Of a DNA stretch of 24,114 nt, positions 1 to 9,129 are shown one piece after another. Within the stretch, counting starts at the first letter, position 1; each line of letters starts with the position of its first letter. The position numbers were made by a program, and so were the translations under genes. The notes beneath the pieces were generated by a model. That model was given only the letters and a program-made list of their open reading frames with translations. It was not told the origin of the DNA and did not search any database. Source of the DNA: Polychytrium aggregatum (taxonomy: Eukaryota; Chytridiomycota; Chytridiomycetes; Polychytriales); contig NW_026516547.1 of assembly GCF_025602895.1 (NCBI RefSeq), positions 1-24,114 on the forward strand, read 5' to 3'.

Positions 1-648
1 CGTCCGGCCAAAACGAATGCGGAATGCGTTCTGTCCGTTTTCGCTCGCCGTTTTACTCTGTCCTCGGCTGCCAACCTGCCTCTGGTGCTGTTCAAAAAGA
101 CCAGGCTCAGACTTCCAAATATAGATAAAGTAAGTATCAGCAGCAACATCGTCGCCAGCAGCAGTACCGTCGTCAGCAGCAGCACCGTCGCCAGCAGCAG
201 CACGAGCAGAGCAGCACGAGCAGAGCCAGGAACCCGACACCATGCATCTCGATCGCTGTGGGGTGCGTTGGGGTTGGCCATTATGGAATATGGCTGTTTT
301 TGGATGAATGGAACCCAGTGCTCGAATGCAAAGGCCTCTGAGGGTTGCCGGTTCTTGCTCTACCTAACCTCCAAGCCTATGGTCTTGGGTATCGACCACA
401 ACCGGGCGCTGTACGATCGCTCGCCGCATACAGTCAGTGTCGATCATGGAATCAGCGGGCGGTCAAACTGTCGACACTATGATTCTCACACCGGGTCCTC
501 GATCCCTGTCCTCTTCACCCTCCCCCATCCTCCAGCGTCCACCGATCCCCCGCACAGCTCAACAAACGAGTGCCGTCCTTCTTGAGGTCTCCTCCAGACC
601 AACCGAAACCCCTGTCTTGGATCAACCGGCCCAGTCCGATCGGCCACA
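1..648. other. Upstream region of BRF1, no confident gene
   Basis: No protein family is recognisable here. On the + strand one frame is open from the first base of the window to 585, and a GTAAGT at 129-134 could be a donor for an exon entering from the left. The predicted peptide is low-complexity (Ser/Thr/Ala repeats where it crosses the CAG-rich repeat), so I do not call it a gene. The part next to 649 should hold the BRF1 promoter and 5' UTR, but I see no clear TATA element. Confidence 0.4.
138..209. repeat. Four 18-bp CAG-rich tandem repeats
   Basis: Four 18-bp units begin at 138, 156, 174 and 192. The consensus is CAGCAGCAGCACCGTCGC with one to a few changes per copy; the last unit drifts and is followed by more AGCAGCACGAG-like sequence to about 226. 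One + frame reads Gln-Gln-Gln-His-Arg-Arg repeatedly, but that frame has a TAA just upstream at 126-128. This looks like non-coding or intronic trinucleotide-type expansion. Confidence 0.75.
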
Positions 649-3600
649 ATGCTGCACAATTGTCCTCGTTGCGGCCCATGCACCACCCAAGGCAGCGCGG
701 CCCTGGGCCACACAGTCTGCTCAAAGTGTGGCTATGTATGTGATCGCCCTCGCTCTATTGACGGCCTGCGTCCGCTCTGGCCGTATATCGCTCGTCAAAA
801 CAGCTATCGACCCGGCCCGGCATCGTGCTTACACACCGACGCTGGAAAGGCGTGCTTTGCCTGATGGACGACTGTGGGTAGTGCTCCGGTTCCAATATCT
901 CCATTAACCTGTCTCATCCTGGACCTCAACCTCGGCTTCAACTTCGGCCTCATCCCGGACTTGTACACTCTCCTACTTCCTCTCCCATCCAAACACCAAA
1001 TCCTGTTTCCCCCCCCCAAAATAACACCAACAAACACACAACACAACACAACACAACACAACGCACAAACTAACCGGCCGTGCTCTGGATCCACAAATAG
1101 GTCTTTGAAGAAAACGAGGTCGTCCTCGAAGTAACCTTCTCTGAAAATGCAAACGGATCCGTGAACATGGACGGCTTCTATGTCGGCAGTGGGCAATGTA
1201 GGGATAGCAGCCCGATATTGATTGCAGCGTCAGCATCGAATCGAAGCAAAGAAGGAAGAAGGGAATAGCAGACGCATCCAAGATGCATCCATGTCGTTGG
1301 AACAGGGGGTGGTTGTGCAGTGTACTGCTTACCGCTTGCTGATGTTTGTGATGGTCCATTTTTATGCCACAGCACGAGCACGCGACCTGGTGGTTGGACG
1401 ATATGGCCAGAGCTCGGTCGAGTCGCGGCTGGCCACGATCATGAGAGGTAAAGCGCTACATCCCGAACGACGATAGTGTGGTATCTGTGCCATGTGTGTG
1501 TACACATTGTGCTTGGGTCAGTCAGCGGAGCTGGGTTCGGGCTCAACGACAGCAAGCGTATATCCGAAACACTTGCGCTCAAAGCAGACGCATACACCCC
1601 GATCTTTGTCCATATCCAAGCGTGCTTGCCTGTATGGGGACCAGAGTTCCGCGAATCTCGTCATCTCACCATCTCACCATCTCACCATCTCACCATCTCA
1701 CCATCTCACCATCTCACCATCTCACCATCTCACCATCTCACCATCTCACCATCTCACCATCTCACCATCTCACCATCTCACCATCTCACCATCTCACCAT
1801 CTCACCATCTGCCAACAAACCAGGCAACGCCGTCATCCAAAAGATCGCCAACACCCTCAAGATCCCCGACAAGCATGTCGAAATTGCTCAGCGCTACTAT
1901 CAGACAGCGGTCAACCAGCACTTTACCAAGGGCCGGCGCGTGCAGATTGTGGCATCGGGATGCCTGTATATTGTCTGCCGCGAGGAAAAAACGAGCACGA
2001 TGCTGATTGACTTTGCCGATGTGACCAACGTAAGCTTGACCAAGTAAACCCACCGGGTTCTAGTTGGATCTAGTTGGGTTTAACAACGCCCGCTGTCGCC
2101 GATGCCCGATCAAACTGCGGTTTTTGCTCACGGGCCTTACCCGTCTCTCCATACAGATCAGCATCTATGCGATCGGCGCCACTTTCATGAAGCTGGTGGA
2201 GATGCTGCGACTGAACCTCCCGATGGTGGACCCCCGCCCTGTACATTGCGCGCTTTGCCTTCCGCCTCGAGTTTGAGGAGAAGACCCAGGACGTCATCCG
2301 TGATGCCACTCGGCTGGCTTCGAGAATGAGCCGTGACTGGATTCAAACAGGCCGCCGACCCGCCGGTATCTGCGCCGCATGTAAGACCACTTTCTCGAGC
2401 CCAATCCGGCTGCCTGTCTGCGTTTAAAGTTTTGGTCCTCCACCAAAGTGCCTGGGCCAGCTGTTTTGGTCAATTTCGATGGCTGCCAAACAGCGCTGGC
2501 TCGCCCCATCCTCTGCCTGTGCACTTCGTCGTGCTGAGTCGCTGCCTCGATGTTTCGTTGCGCTCTCCCTGCTAATTGGTACAACAATCCGATTCGCCAC
2601 CATCCGTATCTGCCTCCATCTAGGCTTGTTTGTGGCCGCGAGAATGCACGGGTTCAATCGGACAATCCACGAACTCGTCCGGATCGCTAAGATCTGTAGC
2701 TCGACCCTGAAGCATCGGTATGGAATTGGGTGGAGCGCGCGAGCCTGATCTCAATGAGGTCTGATGACCGAGAGGACGGTGGTGCATTCTCATCGTAGGC
2801 ATGCATTGCTGACGTGCCCCTCCCCACAAACTTACCTAAATCCGTATTTTTTTTTGGGAACCTCCGGCCCGTTTAGCCTCGAAGAGTTCAAGTGTACGCC
2901 CTCGGGAAACCTCACTGTCACCGATTTCCAGACCATTTGGCTGGAGGAAGGCGCAGATCCTCCTTCTTACTCGCAGATCCTGAAGAAACTCCCGAAGCGG
3001 CAGCGAAAGTCTAAAAGCGCCGACGAAGGCGTAAAGGAGGAGGATGAAGAGAGCGATGCAGACGAGACTAAAAATGAGGACAAGGACGACGACGAAGAGA
3101 CCCGCGAGCTCGAGAACGAAGTGAAAGGGCTGATGGATGCCGATGACGTCCTGCGTAGCGCCTTGCGCGAGCAGAATGCGCAAGGTCGGGCCTCTTTGCA
3201 GGGTTTGGCCAGTGGCGGAGTTGCGGACCAATCGGGGTACCGCTCGGTTGAGGAAGCATGGGCTGACTTGATCCTGTCATCAGAATCCCAGGATGACGAG
3301 AATCTCGATGACCTGGACAACGATGAAGAAGTCCAATGCTTCCGTCTCACCGAGGCTGAGGTCGAGTTCAAAACCAAGATCTGGACTGCCGAAAACTGGG
3401 ACTGGGAGGTAAAGCAACAAGGTAAGACTGTGCTGGGCACAAGTGCGCAGACATACGGTTCTGTAATTGGCCACGCTGCTGACACATTCTGGACCGATAC
3501 CATCAGAAAAAGCCCTGCGGCATGGCGGAGCCGCGCCACCGAGACGGGTAAGTCGAGGAATTCTCTTTGTGGATGAGGCAGCGATCGAGCATGGCGCACC

Positions 3601-4077
3601 ATCATTTTGCCGCATGGCCCGGGCCCGACGTCGCTGTAACTCCACGTACCGCCTTCCTATCCTGAACCTGCCGTGCGGAACAACAGGCACGAAAACCCAA
3701 GGCCCAGCAAGCCCGACTTCCGGCCGCGAGCTCGCCGGCCGAGGCTCTGCGCAACTACACCGCTAGCCACAAGAAGGCATTCTCGAAAAAGATCAACTGG
3801 GACGTGTTCAACAAGATTGACGAGCCGGTGAGTTGCAGCAGGAGAGATGGATGTGACTGGCACTGTGTGTTTGTGGTCGTGGGCTCGACTAAGTGACTCT
3901 ATGTCGTCTTGACTGCTCGGCCCGATCTTCGTATGATGTAAACTCATCGACACTGTGCCGGCTCTTGCACCCTGGATGCATCATCTTCGCGCTCTATCAA
4001 CGGGCCAGATCGACGAGTCTAAGCTCGTCTCAATCGAGGGTCCGATCATTTCCATTACCAAGTCGGAGACGATCTGA
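649..4077 (+). CDS. BRF1: BRF1, TFIIB-related subunit of transcription factor TFIIIB (10 exons)
   Basis: Brf1 joins TBP and Bdp1 in TFIIIB, which recruits RNA polymerase III to tRNA and 5S genes in the nucleus. Inferred exons: 649-735, 1101-1197, 1373-1447, 1824-2029, 2157-2380, 2624-2717, 2877-3421, 3507-3547, 3687-3827, 4009-4077, about 525 aa (yeast about 596, human 677). Exon 1 holds the zinc ribbon (Cys5, Cys8, Cys24, Cys27). Residues about 88-175 and 180-265 are the two cyclin folds (motifs CLYIVCREE, YIARFAF, RDWIQTGRRPAGIC, VAARMH). Exon 7 has an acidic stretch and the C-terminal Brf homology block (FRLTEAEVEFKTKIW); exon 9 has SKKINWDVF. The start is the first ATG ahead of the ribbon. 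All exon phases agree except one extra C in exon 5 (run 2231-2235), which shifts the frame between MVDP and ALYIARF. The exon 3 acceptor could also be at 1379. Confidence 0.93.
1036..1060. repeat. ACACA pentamer microsatellite in BRF1 intron 1
   Basis: Five perfect copies of ACACA lie in the 3' half of BRF1 intron 1 (736-1100), after a C9 tract at about 1010-1018 and about 40 bp before the acceptor at 1100. This is simple sequence with no coding meaning. Confidence 0.85.
1663..1810. repeat. Perfect (ATCTCACC)18 minisatellite in BRF1 intron 3
   Basis: Eighteen identical 8-bp units run from 1663 to 1806, followed by a partial ATCT. The array ends 13 bases before the inferred 3' splice site of intron 3 (AG at 1822-1823). 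Because 8 is not a multiple of 3, all three + frames read the same octapeptide cycle without stops, which creates three overlapping spurious reading frames. Each unit contains CTCAC, which fits a CTNAC branch-point pattern. Confidence 0.97.
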
Positions 4078-4891
4078 GTGTCTCCCACGTCGGTAGATAT
4101 ATCCACCATTGCTCATGCGACCCCGTCGCCATCATCCAATATATGCATTCCTCTCCCCTGCAGCCGCATCTGTTTCGATCTGGTATGCTGGTCGGCGAAA
4201 TGGAGCCCTTCGTGTAAATGCTGGACTGCGTCAGCGAGCCGGCTTTCAGGATGCATGTTCCAGTCGTGCGTCGAATCCGGATCCGCTTGGAATGGGAGAA
4301 CAGAGACCAGCAAAATGGGAGCATTGTCACTGGGCTGCCTTTCACTGCCTCGTGCCAATCACTCTCCCCAGGCCAACTGCTCGTGAGCCAGCCCACCATT
4401 TCTTGTGGGAACCGCGCCAAGCTTGCCAAGCTGCCAACATGTACCCACAACTCATATCATATCTACATGTCCTTCATCAGCCGCAGCTTGGACTCGCCAT
4501 CCCGGGCTTGCGGCTGCGCGACCCTACCACGGACTCGACCACCACCGATTGCACTTTCGAGGCGATAGCTGGGCTCATGCCACCCGGCTCGTGAATCACG
4601 CTGTTCATTGACTCCACCATTGAAACAATGAGTCTTCTCAGTGGAATTCCCGGCTGCATTTGACAATAGACATGCCTCATTACAGAGGAATCGTTGGAAT
4701 TCCAATGATCTGATCATTATCATGGCCGAGATTATATACCTGGACATCCTCCCTCCCTGAGAGAGCGACATTAGATACATAGACCATCGCCACGTCCACT
4801 GATCTTTTGCTACTGTCGTCGCATCTTCCTCTGGCACTATCGCTTTCTTGTTTCTGTTCCCGTCTGTCTCTCTCGTCTACCGACAGCCAAA
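4078..4891. other. Intergenic region between BRF1 and GT15
   Basis: No conserved protein is recognisable in any frame. The region should contain the BRF1 3' end and the GT15 promoter. A TATATA at 4733-4738 lies about 155 bp before the GT15 ATG, and a pair of palindromes sits at 4694-4718. CATTG-AAA-CAATG forms a short dyad near 4617-4629. The stretch from about 4800 to the ATG is pyrimidine-rich (many TCTC and CTGT), as is common in fungal 5' leaders. Confidence 0.5.
4694..4718. promoter_or_regulatory. Two adjacent palindromes upstream of GT15
   Basis: TTGGAATTCCAA (4694-4705) is a perfect 12-bp palindrome. It overlaps by two bases a second dyad, AATGATC-T-GATCATT (4704-4718), with perfect 7-bp arms. 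The pair lies about 175-200 bp before the GT15 start codon and just upstream of TATATA. Dimeric factor sites are a plausible reading; the factor is unknown. Confidence 0.35.
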
Positions 4892-6587
4892 ATGAGAAGA
4901 CCCGGATACTTTATTGTGCTCACGCTCTCCTGCACGCTGGTGTTCCTCTATGCAATCGAGCTTTCGCTGCGCAACTCCTGGCGCTCGTCCGAGGATATCG
5001 TCGTCCGGGCATCGTCAAAGGGCAGCATGGCTCCATACAAGATCCATCCCGAGCAGTTGAAGATCAAGGATCTGCCGTATCGGCATGTGCCTGGTCGGGA
5101 GAATGCTTGCATCATCATGCTGGCACGCAACTCGGACAGGGACGATGTCGTCAAGACCCTCGCCACGTTCGAGCCCACCTTCAACGCCCGCTTTCTGTAT
5201 CCGTATGTGTTTTTCAACCAAGAGCCCTTCGATGACGACTTCAAGGCCGCGGTCTCCAGTGCGACAGAGGCAGAGGTCCGCTTCGAGCTGATCCCGCAGG
5301 ATCAGTGGTCCATTCCTTCCCGCTACGACCGATCGGCCGTGCTGGAGTCCTTCAGGAAGCAGGGCGAGCGACCCGGCCTCAAGGCCGATTTGGAGAACTA
5401 CCATCACATGTGCCGCTACTTCTCTGGGTTCTTTGCCACCCATCCAGCCCTGAGGGAGTTCAAGTACTACTGGAGGGTGGGTTGCGGGCCGATGGCTCTC
5501 TGTTGTCTGCTGCCTACTGTTGGTGTCTGCTGTCGGTGCCTGTTGTTGATCCGTCGGCTTGCGACAGTCGACGGATATGGGAGGTCTCGGATGGCATTGT
5601 CGATATCCTGGCTCGCATCGACACTGCAATGGATCTTGTCGCTGAGCACTAACTCTGTTGCGGTTGCGACACGATTCTCGCCTCATTCCACCTGTGTGGT
5701 CAACTTACATCCCCATCCAGATCGAGCCCGACGTTTCCTATTACTGCACGCTCGACTATGATCCGTTTGAGCTGATGCGAAAGTGGAACAAGACCTACGG
5801 CTTCACTTTTGTTGGGGTCGAGGATCCGTGGACGGTGCCGACGCTTTGGAACTCGACCCTGGAGTATCTCCACTCGCGCAGCCGGAGCTTTCCACCCCAC
5901 CTGCGGGCCTTTGACCAGCGAACCGGCAACGAGCCCGAGTCTGAAAGTGACTACAACTACTTTTACTTTTTCAACAACTTTGAGATTGCCGATCTCGATT
6001 TTTTCCGATCCGACGAGTACCTGGACTACTTCAAGTTTCTGGACGACAGAGGCGGATTCTTTTTCGAGCGATGGGGAGATGCCCCCGTTCATACCCTTGG
6101 GGCCGCCCTCTTTCTTGATCCGAGTCAGATGCAGTATTTCCATGACGTTGGTGAGTTGCTGGTGCTAGCTGCGGATTAGACGGTGCAGTGGCCGATTGGA
6201 TGCGCAAAGTGGCTGCGGCCGTATGATGAGTGATGGCATGGACGAGAATCGTCTCCAACTCACTCGCTGTGTGATATAGGATACCGACACGGGCCAATTA
6301 CCCACTGTCCCGCGAATCTTCCAGAGTACGGCATAACCAACAAGAACTGTCACTGTCGGGATCGAATGCCCGAGGTAGGCCGCTCATGGGGATGTGTGCT
6401 TGATGCTTGGTGCCTGGCTGATGCCTGGTTGGTGCCTGCACAACACACATCGCTTCCGAGACTCACCGACTGCGATTTTCATCGGCAGGACCCTGACCAG
6501 CGCATCTCGGAATCACCCTGGGATGACGCTCTCAAACACTACCTTCGCGTTGTCCCCGAGCTCAGCCTCGAGAAGCATCTGCGCTGA
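4892..6587 (+). CDS. Glycosyltransferase family 15 alpha-1,2-mannosyltransferase (Kre2/Mnt1-like, 4 exons)
   Basis: GT15 enzymes add alpha-1,2-linked mannose from GDP-mannose to O- and N-glycans of fungal glycoproteins in the Golgi. Exons 4892-5476, 5721-6150, 6280-6374 and 6489-6587 join in phase to 402 aa (Kre2 is 442). Residues 5-22 are a hydrophobic signal anchor after MRRPG, giving a type II membrane protein. Family motifs are in order: YYWRIEPDV (192-200, across intron 1), YDPFE, NNFEIADLDFFRS (about 280-292, with the conserved Glu283), FERWGDAPVH (310-319, with His319 as the expected metal ligand), and a Cys-rich tail (THCP, CHCRDR). Introns start GTGGGT, GTGAGT and GTAGGC. The start is the only ATG that provides the anchor. 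The paralog (KRE2, KTR and so on) cannot be decided by eye. Confidence 0.95.
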
Positions 6588-7214
6588 ACGCGCTCGTCTC
6601 GAGAGCCCACATCAGACGCAGGACTGTGGTAGCCAGGTCTCCTTTGGGGATGGTGCCGCACTGGCAGGGCTGTGGGTCCTGTGGGGAGTCCCACGCCGTC
6701 GCAGTCTATCCTGCATTGTGAGCGCGGTGCTTCGTGTGCCAGATACTCAAAGTGTAGCCGTGCAGCGCCGCTGATGAAGACGGGCTCAGGAAAGCCCAGG
6801 AAATGTACTCTGCATTCTCGTCAGCTGGAAGGGCATCCCAGCCATCGGGAAGATGCGCAGCATGTGTGGCACACGGATGTCACATGTCGCCTGGCGACAG
6901 CCAATCAGGCGCCTGTGGCACCGCCCCGCCACCAGCCGCCACCAGCCGGAGCCAGCCGGAGCCAGTTGGCTGTCCGGTGCCAACACGCGCACCGTCGCAC
7001 AGGACGTGCCCATCCCTTGTTGTCCCTTCACCGCCACACACACACAGTGTCACGCGCTGTGGGGCCGGGCTCGTGGTCCGCGACCACCCGTACATTTCGT
7101 ACATCGCCGATCCGCCGCTTTCTCCCCCCCCATAGTCTTCTCCTGCCTCGTTGTACCTGCTGCAGACCCACCGCCGTCACCCGCTCCGTTCCCAGTCCGA
7201 GACAGATCCAGGCC
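6588..7214. other. Intergenic region between GT15 and the FkbM gene
   Basis: The downstream gene's frame stays open upstream to about 6672, but that extension has no recognisable domain and would bury the signal anchor. I therefore treat this stretch as the GT15 3' end and the FkbM promoter and leader. It contains a short imperfect repeat of CCACCAGCC/GGAGCCAGCC around 6928-6965 and a C7 run near 7126-7132. No other structure was seen. Confidence 0.5.
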
Positions 7215-8267
7215 ATGCCGACCACAATCCGAGCGAGCAGAAAGTTCCTGCTTCTGGTCCCCGTCGTCGTAATGCTCATCGTTGTTGCTGTGATGGTCAT
7301 GTCGGAAGACTTTGATCCCCGCAGCAGCTTCTTTGGGCAGCAGTCCTACGACCGCCAGGCCGATGAAAACGACCAAGGCCGCCAGCACCGGCACGGCGAC
7401 CACCAGCAGCATCACCACGACCACCATGGAGCCTACAACCACGGCTCGAACAACCCTGTCCCTCCCGTCCCACCGAGCTACCAAATCCCCGACGACCCTC
7501 AGTTCTATCGCTCCCAGAGCGGCCAAGACAGATGGATCCTCAAGTGGTTCCAGAACGCCACGCAGACCCGTATTCCTTTTGCCGGAAAGGGCGTCTTCAT
7601 CGAGTTTGGTGCTCGCGATGGCCTGGACGACTCCAACACCTATCTCTTTGAGTCGTCCTTCGGCTGGCGTGGCATCTTGGCCGAAGCCATCCCCCAGGAG
7701 CAAAAGTCGATCATGGTCAACCGACAGAACTCTGCTGTCGTCGACGCCGGCATCTGCAACACTGGCAAGGCTCAGTTCTATGCCCTGGACAAGGCCAGCG
7801 GATGGAACGGCATCGTCGACTCGTACGATCAACAGCGCAAGGACAAGATCGATACAGTGGCCTCCAAGATCGAGGTGTTTTGTGTCCGTCTCGACACCCT
7901 CGTCGAGTACTTTGGCCTCCGCCGGGTCAACTACATGTCTGTCGACACCGAGGGCTCGGAGCTGTCGTCCCTCATGACCTTCCCGTGGTCCAAAGTCGTG
8001 GTGGATCTGGTTGGCGTCGAGATCCTCGTCGGTTCCGAGCCCGGCAGAGCCGAGAACCGCCAGCAGATCATTTCGTTCATGGGCCGCAACGGATATGAGC
8101 CTGTGCATGAGTTCACCGTCGGAGGCGACACCCACGACCTGTTCTTTGCCCCTGGGCCACACCGGTCGCATCCCGCTCCAATCGTCTCCGACAGCGACTT
8201 GTTCATGGACCAAAGCCATTTTCTGGAACAGCGTCGCATGTGCCAGCTGCTTGGTCGCTGCCTCTAG
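7215..8267 (+). CDS. Membrane-anchored FkbM-family (Methyltransf_21) SAM-dependent methyltransferase, intronless
   Basis: The 350-aa protein is a single exon. Residues 11-30 form one hydrophobic segment after a short basic N-terminus, so a type II anchor is likely. Residues 58-76 are a His-rich linker (QHHHDHH), followed by a Pro-rich stretch. The FkbM-type domain starts near residue 98 with YRSQSGQD; FIEFGARDG (128-136) is the SAM-binding motif I, followed by SNTYLFE and GWRGILAEA, and VDTEGSE (243-249) is the acidic family motif. FkbM-type enzymes methylate sugar or small-molecule hydroxyls; membrane-anchored eukaryotic relatives exist, and the substrate here is unknown. The ATG at 7215 is chosen because it puts the anchor at the N-terminus. 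With the upstream GT15 gene on the same strand, a glycan substrate in the Golgi is a reasonable guess only. Confidence 0.88.
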   Translation: MPTTIRASRKFLLLVPVVVMLIVVAVMVMSEDFDPRSSFFGQQSYDRQADENDQGRQHRHGDHQQHHHDHHGAYNHGSNNPVPPVPPSYQIPDDPQFYRSQSGQDRWILKWFQNATQTRIPFAGKGVFIEFGARDGLDDSNTYLFESSFGWRGILAEAIPQEQKSIMVNRQNSAVVDAGICNTGKAQFYALDKASGWNGIVDSYDQQRKDKIDTVASKIEVFCVRLDTLVEYFGLRRVNYMSVDTEGSELSSLMTFPWSKVVVDLVGVEILVGSEPGRAENRQQIISFMGRNGYEPVHEFTVGGDTHDLFFAPGPHRSHPAPIVSDSDLFMDQSHFLEQRRMCQLLGRCL

Positions 8268-9129
8268 TGATGCGATCTGACACTGGAAGTGTCGTCGTCG
8301 ATAGAATCGGTTCTCGATTTCGGTTGGAACATAGATGACAAACGCATGTGGCTATGGCCATAGATAGGACGCATGCCCCCCTTTCTGAACACTCCCAAAC
8401 TCAGCTGCAATCAATCGCACCCTCGCCATCTGAATATAGCCTGCTTGAGCGCATGTACGTCTCATTCAGAAAACAAACGGGACACCACGCCCGCTTCCAT
8501 GAACATGTAGTATGTGATGAGCTTGCATCAAGCTATAAATAAACAGATCACTTTGGCAGCCTCTGAGTGAAGACCACCGGTCGCTCTCCGCCTCCGCAAT
8601 CGCTTGCTGTGGAGATCGAGTCGCTTGAATCGCCGTCGCCTGGGTGGTGCCTTTCGCTTGGGGGAGCCAGCTGTGCGAAAAAGAAGCGTCGATGGCTGGC
8701 TCTGCTCTTAGGCAAGAGTGAATCTCCTCAAATCCAGCGCATTTTTGGGCTGGCAGCGATGCCCACAATGGCGTCCTTGATTCGGATCCAGAGTCGCATC
8801 ACAGAATGGCCATGACCAGCGCGCGATGTGTTGAGGCAACAACATATTTGTTCAACGCTCAGAATCCGGGTGCCTCGATTGGCTGTAGTCAGGCTGCGTC
8901 CAACACCTCCCGCCCTGGCTCTCTGCTGCTTGGATTTGCCCGGCTTTGCTTTCCGTCATTGGCCGTCAGCAGCCGAGAGGGAGTGGCACTGGCCTGAAAC
9001 ACGCGCATCCCGGCTTCGATCTCCTCCTTCCGCCCTTCCGTTGCAATCTGCCGAAATCCGTCGCAGCCAGCGCCTTCCTCGTTGCCGGAGCCGCTTCTCC
9101 AGCAACACTGACTCGGTGGCTCTATCAGA
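8268..9129. other. Intergenic region between the FkbM gene and VPS52
   Basis: No gene is recognisable on either strand. An AT-rich TATAAATAAA at 8534-8543 could be the polyadenylation element of the FkbM gene, about 270 bp after its stop, or a TATA-like element. The remainder should carry the VPS52 promoter. No repeat or strong dyad was noticed. Confidence 0.45.

Noticed and set aside
1663..1810. CRISPR-like array
   Set aside because: The units are 8 bp with no spacers, in a eukaryotic intron.
1476..2047. Three overlapping + strand open frames encoding SPSHHLTI repeats
   Set aside because: They exist only because an 8-bp tandem repeat without stops reads the same in every frame; the array lies within BRF1 intron 3.
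4109..4594. 161-codon open frame in the BRF1-GT15 intergenic region
   Set aside because: No recognisable family, overlapping equally long frames on both strands, and no splice-supported extension.
6223..6229. Box C-like ATGATGA in GT15 intron 2
   Set aside because: No CTGA box D follows before the intron ends.
6672..7214. N-terminal extension of the FkbM protein
   Set aside because: The frame is open but low-complexity, and it would place the signal anchor 180 residues inside the protein; the ATG at 7215 fits a type II anchor.
7050..8219. 389-codon open frame antisense to the FkbM gene
   Set aside because: It mirrors a GC-rich coding exon, has no recognisable domain, and the sense frame has clear family motifs.
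8514..8566. Box C (GTGATGA) and box D (CTGA) as a snoRNA
   Set aside because: There is no terminal stem, the spacing is short, and no C'/D' pair could be found.
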